DNA from: Legionellales bacterium
GTDB lineage: Bacteria > Pseudomonadota > Gammaproteobacteria > Comchoanobacterales > Comchoanobacteraceae
NCBI GenBank assembly: GCA_002722995.1
Contig: PBNF01000014.1
Span: 1-62,565 of the forward strand
DNA: 62,565 nt
Direction of reading: 5' to 3'
The translations under genes were made by a program, and so were the position numbers. Positions 1 to 7,037 of this stretch are shown one piece after another (the stretch's first letter is position 1; every line of letters begins with the position of its first letter). The notes below the pieces were generated by a model. The model worked only from the letters and a program-made list of their open reading frames with translations, was not told the origin of the DNA and searched no databases.

Positions 1-337
1 ACGAATACGGCCTCTCTGATCTTATGATTGAAGGGTTGAAGGTTGAAGGTTGAAGGTTGAAGGTTGAGCACATGATCGTTCTTTGGCCTAGTTCAATCAA
101 TTGCTCAAAGAAAAGTGCGTCATCTCATGTCCACTTTAATGTCTCTCTAGTGAAACCACAATGACTCAGCATGATTTGAACTATTTAATCGCGGAGTGTG
201 ATGGCACTATTTCAGTCCAAACAGCTGATCACACCTTGATTGTAAGCCTTTAAATATATTGAATCTGCGCCATAATACAATGAGTCATCACAGCCCTAAA
301 GTCTATAACGAATAGGGTCATTCATTACGTCAGGGAT
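1..337. other. Intergenic flank, 3' side of the porin gene
   Basis: No convincing gene is visible in this stretch. It holds a heptamer array (listed separately) near its left end and otherwise A+T-rich sequence with no clear hairpin followed by a T run. It lies downstream of the minus-strand porin gene. The neighbouring gene to the left is outside the window. Confidence 0.5.
34..67. repeat. Heptanucleotide tandem repeat (GGTTGAA)
   Basis: Four perfect copies of GGTTGAA follow each other from 34 to 61, and a fifth copy lacks only its last base. The array sits outside any recognised gene. Copy number in such 7-bp arrays can change by slippage. Whether it affects a promoter cannot be judged because the gene to the left is not in the window. 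Confidence 0.9.
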
Positions 338-1690
338 TTAGAAGTAAGCCCCAATTTGCATTAATAGCTGATGCTCATGACCTCCTGACTTGAGGTCATT
401 AAAGCGATACTCTAAAGCTTGCATGGTGTTTTTCCATAGGTGCATATAAGCCCCAGTTGCCCAATATGCTAAGCCTGCTTGATCATTGTTATCGGCATGT
501 GTATGGCCATAAACAGCATAGAGATTAGAAGGAATATGATGCGCATCCATAGCATAATCCAAACTGGCTTGAATTGAATGGTAGTGTCCAAAGTTTTCTG
601 TATTATATTCTAAACGCCTTAATGTCCCCACATACTCCATACCTAAACGCCAAGGCCCATTCCCGACAACCATGTAAGCATCCAGCCCAGGTACTCGGTG
701 TTTTAAAGTGTTAGAATCATCCCAAAAATCATATAACCCATTGAAGACACTATCTGCATCGGCAATATTTCGCACCCAGCCACCGCCCATTTGAAGGTAT
801 TGCTGGGCTTTAAAATGATGCATCCAAGCCGCACTTGCGCCAACCTGATCTAGATGACGTTTCTGAGTGAGAATATTGGATTTACCTTGCATGATAAAAG
901 CTTGACTCACCCAACCATCTCCTGATGCAGCAGAACCATCATAGCCCACAACAACACCACGACCGGTGATTCGACCAATGCGACGAGTATCAGCAGCACT
1001 GAGCATTAAGCTCGAGTAACGACCAAAGGGCATATGGAGTTGCCCCACCGACAAGTACCAAGGGCTTTGTTTTAACTGACCTAATGTGACGAACGCACGC
1101 TTTAACTTAACTGCGCTATTTTCAATGCGTTCCTCAGAGGCGACATCTAAAGTTGCCGCAGTACCACTGTCATAATTAAAAGTGGCCATGACACTGATCC
1201 AAGGGCTGATTTCTGATAGAATATCTAATTCAAGGCGGGTTAAATCAATATCAGCTGATTCAGATGATGCATCATGAAGCCACTGAGCTTGTGCTTCAAG
1301 CCCTCCACTGAGCATGATATTCGGTCGGAATGCACCATGTTGTGCACGGTTCCCCCATTGAGCCCTTTGCCTTAAGATTTTTAGGTCTGGGTTCATTGAT
1401 GAATAGCTGACCACTAAATCACTGCCATCATATTCTGAATAGAGCTGTGTTGTATTTGAAGTCGTGATAGGATCAGCATGGCCACTTGATCGAGCAGGAA
1501 CCCCACGGGCTGCATGACCTTGTTGCTTTAATTGTGCTTTTAACGTTTTAACTTCAGACTGCAAAGACTCAATACGTTGATCAAGTGCCGCAAGTTGTTC
1601 GGGTAACGTCAGCGTTCCTGCTGTAGCCGTTAATCCGCCATACCCTATTAAAATTGAAGCCATGCATATTCTGCTAAACCTTTGGGCCAT
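338..1690 (-). CDS. Coiled-coil outer-membrane porin, LbtU-like
   Basis: The 450-residue product starts with a signal peptide of about 25 residues. A short heptad coiled coil follows at about residues 30-60, then a long region of alternating polar and aromatic residues ending in a terminal aromatic (GAYF), as in outer-membrane beta-barrels. The 'SVGQLHMPFGRY' stretch near residue 220 is the kind of signature I associate with the LbtU/DUF3573 family of Legionella and Francisella, whose members take up siderophore without TonB. The ATG at 1690 is supported by an AAGGAG ribosome site. The gene lies 28 bp behind a TolC-type gene on the same strand, so the two are probably co-transcribed. The fold class is fairly secure. 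The substrate is not, and a DcaP-like porin is the main alternative. Confidence 0.65.
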   Translation of the reverse strand: MAQRFSRICMASILIGYGGLTATAGTLTLPEQLAALDQRIESLQSEVKTLKAQLKQQGHAARGVPARSSGHADPITTSNTTQLYSEYDGSDLVVSYSSMNPDLKILRQRAQWGNRAQHGAFRPNIMLSGGLEAQAQWLHDASSESADIDLTRLELDILSEISPWISVMATFNYDSGTAATLDVASEERIENSAVKLKRAFVTLGQLKQSPWYLSVGQLHMPFGRYSSLMLSAADTRRIGRITGRGVVVGYDGSAASGDGWVSQAFIMQGKSNILTQKRHLDQVGASAAWMHHFKAQQYLQMGGGWVRNIADADSVFNGLYDFWDDSNTLKHRVPGLDAYMVVGNGPWRLGMEYVGTLRRLEYNTENFGHYHSIQASLDYAMDAHHIPSNLYAVYGHTHADNNDQAGLAYWATGAYMHLWKNTMQALEYRFNDLKSGGHEHQLLMQIGAYF

Positions 1691-1718
1691 ATCTCACACT
1701 CCTTGACTTTTAAATACT

Positions 1719-3137
1719 TTAATGAATCTTTTTAAATCGAATGGGTTGACTTAACCATTGGGATATGACTTGAATATCCTCTCCCCTTAATTCACCAATT
1801 AATGCTTTTAAGCTAAGCACTATACCTAAATATTCATATCGTGACAATTGATACTGTTGCTGTGTTTGGCTATAAGTAGCTAAAGCGTTGACCACGTCTA
1901 CAATGGTTCGAGTGCCTGCTAAATATGCAGCCTGATTTGCTGCCAGTGCCGCTTGCGATGAATGAACGGCTTGACGATTGGCTCGAATGGTTTGGATGCC
2001 GGCACTTAACCCTCTGACTGCTTGAGCAACATCTGCACTGAGCTGTTGAATGGCTTCAAGCTGTTTGAACCCTGATTGATGATATAACGCTTGTGCACGT
2101 TGGGTATCCACCCTCACTCGCCCTCCTTCCAATAGTGGCAAGGTCACCCCTACACTGGCTAAGGCTGTACGCGAATCAATATTGGAAAATGTTTGATTCG
2201 CTGAGCTATAAACCGGTTGTTTAAGGTCAGTGATCGAACCATTCAAGACCACACGAGGTAAGTGCCCCGCTTCAGCTTTGAGCACACCCGCTTTTGCTGA
2301 CTGCTGTAACAACCTTAATGCCTGTATTGAAGGGGCATATTTAAGCGCATGATCGATCCAAGGTTGCACCTCAATAGGCTTAGGGGGCACCAATGGCATT
2401 GATCGACCTAAACCATTTAGGCGTGTATAGGTTTGACCTGTGATGGCTTTCAACCGATGTCGTGCATCCTCTAATTGAGCTTCCGCCTTAAAGCGTTGTG
2501 CCCGCTTGATATCATAGTGCGATTGGGCCTCCAAAACCGTGATTCGAGTGACTAACCCCGCTTTGAATCGTTGTTGCGCCAACTGATAATGCTTGAATAA
2601 AGCACGTTGCTCACTGATTAAAATATTTAAACGCGCATGCTGCATTAAGACCGCAAAATAATGCTGCGCCGTGCGTGATAGAATAGACTGCGCTGAAGCC
2701 CTCAATACAGCATCAGCTTGGCGTGCTTGATATGTCATTTGAGCCCATGCATTCCAAGCACGTGCATCAAAAAGGGTTTGGGTTAAATTCATGGACCATT
2801 GCTGCTGATGACCACTATGATGAACCGTTGATGTATCTGAATCCATACGGACTTTGCCATAAAGACCTGTTAAATTCAGCGTAGGAAAAAAGGCTGCACG
2901 AGATAATCCATACTGGTGATGTTGAATCGCCCACTCGGCTCGCGCAGCTTGGTAGGTCGGATCATGCTTTAAAGCAGCTTGACAGACATCCACTAAACTT
3001 TCAGCCCGTATTGAAGCACTCAGCATCCATAAAAACCCAATCCATTTGCGCATTGATTTGACCCAGCTCATTGCACTTAAAATTTTATTATACCCCCTTG
3101 ATTCAATCCTGCAAGACAGGAATTCAAAACGTTTCAA
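1719..3137 (-). CDS. TolC-family outer-membrane efflux protein
   Basis: The protein has the two-repeat layout of TolC-family channels: long alpha-helical stretches rich in Q and A (QAARAEWAIQHHQ, AQALYHQSGFKQLEAIQQLSADVAQAVRG) separated by short strand regions with 'FPTLNLTG' and 'LPRVVLNGS'. The late 'YLAGTRTIVDVVNALATY' stretch is characteristic of the family. Such trimers span the outer membrane and periplasm and serve tripartite pumps or type I secretion. The pump partners are not in this window. The listed start is the longest option. Internal ATGs at 3071 or 3053 put a normal signal peptide (MRKWIGFLWMLSASIRA) at the terminus and are more likely. The gene precedes the porin gene by 28 bp. 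Confidence 0.85.
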   Translation of the reverse strand: MKRFEFLSCRIESRGYNKILSAMSWVKSMRKWIGFLWMLSASIRAESLVDVCQAALKHDPTYQAARAEWAIQHHQYGLSRAAFFPTLNLTGLYGKVRMDSDTSTVHHSGHQQQWSMNLTQTLFDARAWNAWAQMTYQARQADAVLRASAQSILSRTAQHYFAVLMQHARLNILISEQRALFKHYQLAQQRFKAGLVTRITVLEAQSHYDIKRAQRFKAEAQLEDARHRLKAITGQTYTRLNGLGRSMPLVPPKPIEVQPWIDHALKYAPSIQALRLLQQSAKAGVLKAEAGHLPRVVLNGSITDLKQPVYSSANQTFSNIDSRTALASVGVTLPLLEGGRVRVDTQRAQALYHQSGFKQLEAIQQLSADVAQAVRGLSAGIQTIRANRQAVHSSQAALAANQAAYLAGTRTIVDVVNALATYSQTQQQYQLSRYEYLGIVLSLKALIGELRGEDIQVISQWLSQPIRFKKIH

Positions 3138-3279
3138 ACGCAGGCATTGAGTCTATTTTTACAGCGTGATCAATACTTACAACCATGTAGGATGAGCACC
3201 CCCGTTGACGGTTATTATCATGATGTTCAGCGCAGTTAAACCCCAATCTTCAGTCGAATTATGTTTCACGACTTGATGA

Positions 3280-3681
3280 TCAACGCCGCGTTAATGCTTG
3301 CACATTCACGGCTTCAGCTTTAAAAAATGTTTGGCAAAAATCTGCAGCTGTTGCGGCATCGAAAGCTTTACAGCTAAAAATATCAATATACGCTGCAGCT
3401 GTTTGATTTGCAAAATGTGCACTGATGCAAGACGTTTCAATTAATTGAAACATAGAGAACCCTTCAACACGAGGCTCCTCACCAAAATGTACCACATGAC
3501 AAGGCCCAAAAGCTTTCATATCAATCAACTCAATCAATTGGGCCGTAAAATCTTTAATCTGATCTGCATCAGTGATGCGTGCAATATCACAGCGATAACA
3601 ATCAATGGCCACGGATTGCCCCCAAGGAGCGGTTTGGTTCATGGAAGCCTTTGGGTCTAACTGTGTTTGAATTGAGTTCAT
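3280..3681 (-). CDS. Divergent S-adenosylmethionine decarboxylase-like protein
   Basis: This 133-residue protein is a second member of the SpeD fold in the same operon as a canonical speD. By eye the core aligns: 'QLIETSCISAHF' (residues 79-90) matches 'VLAESHISVHSW' of SpeD, and 'AYIDIFSCK' matches 'AAFDIFMCG'. A serine (84), a histidine (89) and a cysteine (104) fall near the pyruvoyl-precursor Ser, the His and the Cys of class 1b enzymes. However, one extra residue lies between Glu82 and Ser84, and the 'WPE' after the His is replaced by 'ANQ'. Related short SpeD-like proteins occur in other bacteria, and some SpeD homologues have become ornithine or arginine decarboxylases. The ATG overlaps the speE stop by 4 nt and has an AGGAG site. 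The activity is unknown. Confidence 0.75.
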   Translation of the reverse strand: MNSIQTQLDPKASMNQTAPWGQSVAIDCYRCDIARITDADQIKDFTAQLIELIDMKAFGPCHVVHFGEEPRVEGFSMFQLIETSCISAHFANQTAAAYIDIFSCKAFDAATAADFCQTFFKAEAVNVQALTRR

Positions 3682-4538
3682 GATGTACTCCTGATACAGG
3701 CTTCATTGACATACTGAGGCAGTACAAATGAGGCCGCATGTAGGGCGGGATGATAGTAACGTGTTTTAATCTGTGCAGCTTCAAAACGTGAGGCGAGCGA
3801 CTCCACCGTGACTTGATCACAAGGCGCGGACGGACTTGCCCATGCGAAATGCATTGCACCCCCAATGTATGTAGGAACGACGGCTTGATAAAAACCATGA
3901 TATTGAGCACAACGTGATAATCGTTGGTGTGTGGTTCTTAATTCACCAAGCTGCAAAAAAGAGACGCCATTTTGAGTCACTAAAATCCCTTTTGGATTGA
4001 GGTGATTCAAAGCTTTTTGGTAAAAAGATTGCTCAAATAAAACCTCACCCGGTCCAATGGGATCAGTTGAATCTGATAAAATCAAATCAAAAGTGGTTGA
4101 TGTGGTATCAAGATAGGCTGCACCATCAGCAATCACCACTTCAACACGTGGATCCGAAAATGCACCTTGTGAATGTTGAGGCAAGTAAGTTTTACACAGC
4201 TCAATGACTTCCGCATCAATCTCAACCAATACCACACGCTCGATGCCCGCATGCTTAAGCACCTCACGCAATAAACCGCCATCACCTCCACCAATGATTA
4301 AGACCGAACGAGGGGCTCCATGCGCAAAACAAGGCACATGTGCGAACATTTCATGGTAGATAAATTCATCTCGCTCTGTGGTTTGAACAATTTGATCCAA
4401 CAACATCACCCGGCCCCACAACGGGGTTTCAAAAATTTGAATACGTTGATGCTCACTACAAGTGTCAAACAACAACGTTTCAGACTCAAAAGATTGACGA
4501 TATGAATCATGTAATATTTCGTGATGCCATTGACTCAT
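3678..4538 (-). CDS. speE: Polyamine aminopropyltransferase (spermidine synthase)
   Basis: The enzyme transfers the aminopropyl group of decarboxylated S-adenosylmethionine to putrescine in the cytosol. The sequence shows the family hallmarks in order: 'TERDEFIYHEMFAHVP' (substrate and donor contacts), the methyltransferase-like glycine loop 'VLIIGGGDGGLLREVLKH', 'VVLVEIDAEVIELCKTYLP', 'RVEVVIADGAAYL' and 'LILSDSTDPIGPGEVLF', in which the Asp of 'DSTDP' is the catalytic residue. The length (286 residues) is typical. It overlaps speD upstream and the second SpeD-like gene downstream by 4 nt each, so translation of the three is probably coupled. A GGAG ribosome site precedes the ATG. Confidence 0.97.
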   Translation of the reverse strand: MSQWHHEILHDSYRQSFESETLLFDTCSEHQRIQIFETPLWGRVMLLDQIVQTTERDEFIYHEMFAHVPCFAHGAPRSVLIIGGGDGGLLREVLKHAGIERVVLVEIDAEVIELCKTYLPQHSQGAFSDPRVEVVIADGAAYLDTTSTTFDLILSDSTDPIGPGEVLFEQSFYQKALNHLNPKGILVTQNGVSFLQLGELRTTHQRLSRCAQYHGFYQAVVPTYIGGAMHFAWASPSAPCDQVTVESLASRFEAAQIKTRYYHPALHAASFVLPQYVNEACIRSTS

Positions 4539-4933
4539 TTAAAAACTCCACGTTGAATTTGATGTAATTTATCATGACGGGGTTGACAGTGGGCTCGAAT
4601 AACTTCAACAGCCCGCATTGGATTGGTTTGGCCACACATGAAAATATCAAATGCCGCATACGCACGCTCTGGCCATGAATGAACACTAATATGTGATTCA
4701 GCTAAAACAACAACCCCAGAAACACCATATCCTTCTCCAAAATGATGCATATGGGTATGCAAAATCGTGGCTCCAGCATCACGCGCAGCACGGCACATAA
4801 CATCCAATACCCAATCAGCTTCAGATAATCGATCCACACCATATACGTCTAACAAATAATGCCACCCAGCAAATAGGGTATCTTCATGATGACTAAAGCC
4901 TTTTACACTGACTGCTTCATTCACATTAATCAT
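4535..4933 (-). CDS. speD: S-adenosylmethionine decarboxylase proenzyme, class 1b
   Basis: This is the canonical short bacterial SpeD. It supplies decarboxylated S-adenosylmethionine to the neighbouring SpeE. The self-cleavage site is intact: Glu79-Ser80 in 'LAESHISVHSWPE'. The conserved His85 and Cys100 ('DIFMCG') and the upstream 'HHFGEGYGVSG' are also present. Cleavage turns Ser80 into the pyruvoyl cofactor. A TTG 15 bp upstream could extend the frame, but its surrounding AGGAG at 4941-4945 is clearly the ribosome site for the ATG at 4933, so I use that start (132 residues). It is the first gene of speD-speE-speD-like, driven by the promoter at 5050-5078. Confidence 0.95.
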   Translation of the reverse strand: MINVNEAVSVKGFSHHEDTLFAGWHYLLDVYGVDRLSEADWVLDVMCRAARDAGATILHTHMHHFGEGYGVSGVVVLAESHISVHSWPERAYAAFDIFMCGQTNPMRAVEVIRAHCQPRHDKLHQIQRGVFK

Positions 4934-4948
4934 GACAAGACTCCTCAA

Positions 4949-5321
4949 TGATAGAGATTTACCCCCCTGGTTGATGCGCCATTTTAATCAAGTCCCCCCT
5001 CCAAAGCAAGCGATTTCAATATGAAAAAACAAACATCTCGAAATCAAGAATTATACCTTTAATTTCAAACGCTTGCAAAGATCACTCACTCGACGAAAAC
5101 CAACACATTGGAGTGACGGAGTTGAATTAAACCTGCGCTATCAAATCGCGAAGACCCTCAAAAGTAATTTTAATGAGCTCGCTCATTGAACACTAGACGG
5201 ATGAACGCTTGCACAACAAGATGACTCAATCCTTTATAGGCAGGATACAAAATCAATGGATATCTAATGAATACCAAGCCTTGAAGGTTCAATGTCTCTA
5301 GATCTAATTAAGTAGGATAAA
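4949..5321. other. Intergenic region between speD and rsmA
   Basis: No gene is visible. The stretch holds the strong minus-strand promoter at 5050-5078 and a predicted 5' leader of roughly 110 nt before speD. I see no convincing hairpin plus T run for the rsmA operon, which ends at 5322. Confidence 0.5.
5050..5078 (-). promoter_or_regulatory. Sigma70 promoter of the speD operon
   Basis: On the minus strand a -35 box TTGCAA (5078-5073) is followed by a 17-nt spacer and a perfect -10 box TATAAT (5055-5050). Transcription should start near 5043, giving a leader of about 110 nt before the speD ATG at 4933. Confidence 0.75.
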
Positions 5322-6104
5322 TCATCGTTTCAAAGCCAAACACTCAGATAACCTAACAAACTCATCCACACTCACACATTCAGGACGAAGGCTTGGATCT
5401 ACGCCGGTAGATTCAATTTCAGGTACCGTCAAAAGTGGTTTTAATGCATTCCCTAACTGCTTCCTACGCTTTGAAAAAGCTTCAATTAAAAGACGATCTA
5501 ATGATTCAAATTGAATAGGAGGAATCGTTGGGTGTGGCCGCAAGTGAATCATTGCTGATTCAACTTTAGGTTTTGGATCAAATGCTTCTGGTGGAATGAT
5601 CAAACCCAATTGCGCTTCACACACCACTTGTGTTCGCACAGATAATCGTCCATATTGCTTTGACCCTGGGGCTGCACTGATGCGCTCAGCCACTTCTTTT
5701 TGTAGCATGAAATACATCGATTCAATATGGTCTAATGCTTCTAAGCATTGAATCAAAATAGGGGTTGAAAGATGATAAGGCAGATTACCCACCACCTGTA
5801 TTCCATGGTTACCGGGATTCAATGCCTCTATATCTATTTTTAAAATATCATCACAGATCACCTGCACCCGATCACCATAACGCGCGTGTAATGACTGCGC
5901 CAGCCTTCGATCAATTTCAATAACCGTGAATGATTCGGGGTTTAACTCCAATAGCACTTGAGTTAAAGCCCCTCGACCGGGGCCAATTTCCAATAAAGGC
6001 TGATTCATATTCAAAGCTACCGCATCAATAATACTTTGAATCACCCCAGGGTCAGTTAAGAAATTTTGACTCAACCGCTTAACCGGTAACGGCCATCTTG
6101 CCAT
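5322..6104 (-). CDS. rsmA: 16S rRNA adenine(1518/1519) dimethyltransferase
   Basis: RsmA (KsgA) dimethylates two adjacent adenines near the 3' end of 16S rRNA late in 30S assembly. The N-terminal 'RLSQNFLTD' and the SAM-binding 'LLEIGPGRGALTQVLLE', then 'VIEIDRRLA', 'QVICDDILKID' and the catalytic 'VVGNLPYHLSTPIL' are all intact. The C-terminal helical part includes 'AFSKRRKQLGNAL', another family hallmark. The length of 260 residues is normal. The ATG at 6104 directly abuts the surA stop, the usual surA-rsmA neighbourhood of gammaproteobacteria, with pdxA absent between them here. Confidence 0.97.
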   Translation of the reverse strand: MARWPLPVKRLSQNFLTDPGVIQSIIDAVALNMNQPLLEIGPGRGALTQVLLELNPESFTVIEIDRRLAQSLHARYGDRVQVICDDILKIDIEALNPGNHGIQVVGNLPYHLSTPILIQCLEALDHIESMYFMLQKEVAERISAAPGSKQYGRLSVRTQVVCEAQLGLIIPPEAFDPKPKVESAMIHLRPHPTIPPIQFESLDRLLIEAFSKRRKQLGNALKPLLTVPEIESTGVDPSLRPECVSVDEFVRLSECLALKR

Positions 6105-6989
6105 TTATAACAGCACCTCAACTGCAGCTTTTGATCTTAACCCTTTGAGCCAACCCGGCAAAGCTTTTCTGAGGGCTTTTTGATACAACATTGAATGGGC
6201 TTGGTCGTCTGAAATGGTTGCAGGCTGATGTAATGACACTACTTTTAGAACATGCCATCCATTGGGAGCTTGAATTGGACCCATGATACGATCTTGCATG
6301 ACTTGATGAATCTGATTTGAAAACAGTTCAGGTAAATCGTCCAAAGCTTTACGCCCCAGATCTGTACGAATCCATGCTGAAGTCGTCGGTGGCTTTCCGT
6401 TTTGACGCAACTGATTTGCAAAATTGATGGCATCATGTCGTGTGGCTTCAAAATTTGAGGCGTCTACAGGCCATAACCAGTCAATTAAATGTGCTTGGGA
6501 ATGAGCCCTTTGAGTTGCACGCTGCAAGGCTTTAATATCTGAGGCCTTAATTTCAATCTGATCGCTCAAAGCTTCTTGCTGAACGTGCATGATCATCAGT
6601 TGCGCTCGAAGGTCTGATTGAACCATTTCAAGCGATTGATGCGTTTTTTCTAGCCATGCCTGAAGAGAGAGATCCTGGTGCTGCACAATACGATTCAGGG
6701 CTGCATCGATTTCAGCTTTTGAAATATGAATACCCGCTTGGCGCGCCGCATCGAGCTGTAGTTGCCGATCAATCCACTGATCAAGCAATTGAGCTTGTAT
6801 TGCTTGAACCCCTAAGTGAGCTTGTGTGGGTACTGATTGTTGAAAAGCTTGAACCGACTGATTCAATTCACTGAGCGTCAATGCCTGACCATTCACTGAA
6901 GCGACAATACGATCTAACAATTCAGCATGCACTGTACATTCAAACATGGCTAACATCATGAGGGTTATTTTAATCCATCGAATCATCAT
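6105..6989 (-). CDS. surA: Periplasmic chaperone/peptidyl-prolyl isomerase SurA, short form
   Basis: SurA escorts outer-membrane proteins, including LptD, through the periplasm. A signal peptide (about residues 1-22) is followed by 'LLDRIVASVNGQALTLSEL', the classic mature SurA start, and a helical N-terminal domain. Only one parvulin-like domain is visible, ending in 'DLGRKALDDLPELFSN...GPIQAPNGWHVLKVV', then the C-terminal helix. At about 294 residues it is much shorter than E. coli SurA (428), consistent with loss of one of the two isomerase domains. I start it at the ATG at 6989, which has an AGAGGT site, rather than the TTG at 7007. It sits between lptD and rsmA. Confidence 0.9.
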   Translation of the reverse strand: MMIRWIKITLMMLAMFECTVHAELLDRIVASVNGQALTLSELNQSVQAFQQSVPTQAHLGVQAIQAQLLDQWIDRQLQLDAARQAGIHISKAEIDAALNRIVQHQDLSLQAWLEKTHQSLEMVQSDLRAQLMIMHVQQEALSDQIEIKASDIKALQRATQRAHSQAHLIDWLWPVDASNFEATRHDAINFANQLRQNGKPPTTSAWIRTDLGRKALDDLPELFSNQIHQVMQDRIMGPIQAPNGWHVLKVVSLHQPATISDDQAHSMLYQKALRKALPGWLKGLRSKAAVEVLL

Positions 6990-7037
6990 TTGACCTCTTA
7001 TATTCAATCACTTGCTTCATTGTATTTTAGAGCAGAT

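Noticed and set aside
34-67. CRISPR array
   Set aside because: The units are only 7 bp and directly adjacent, with no spacers, and no cas genes are present.
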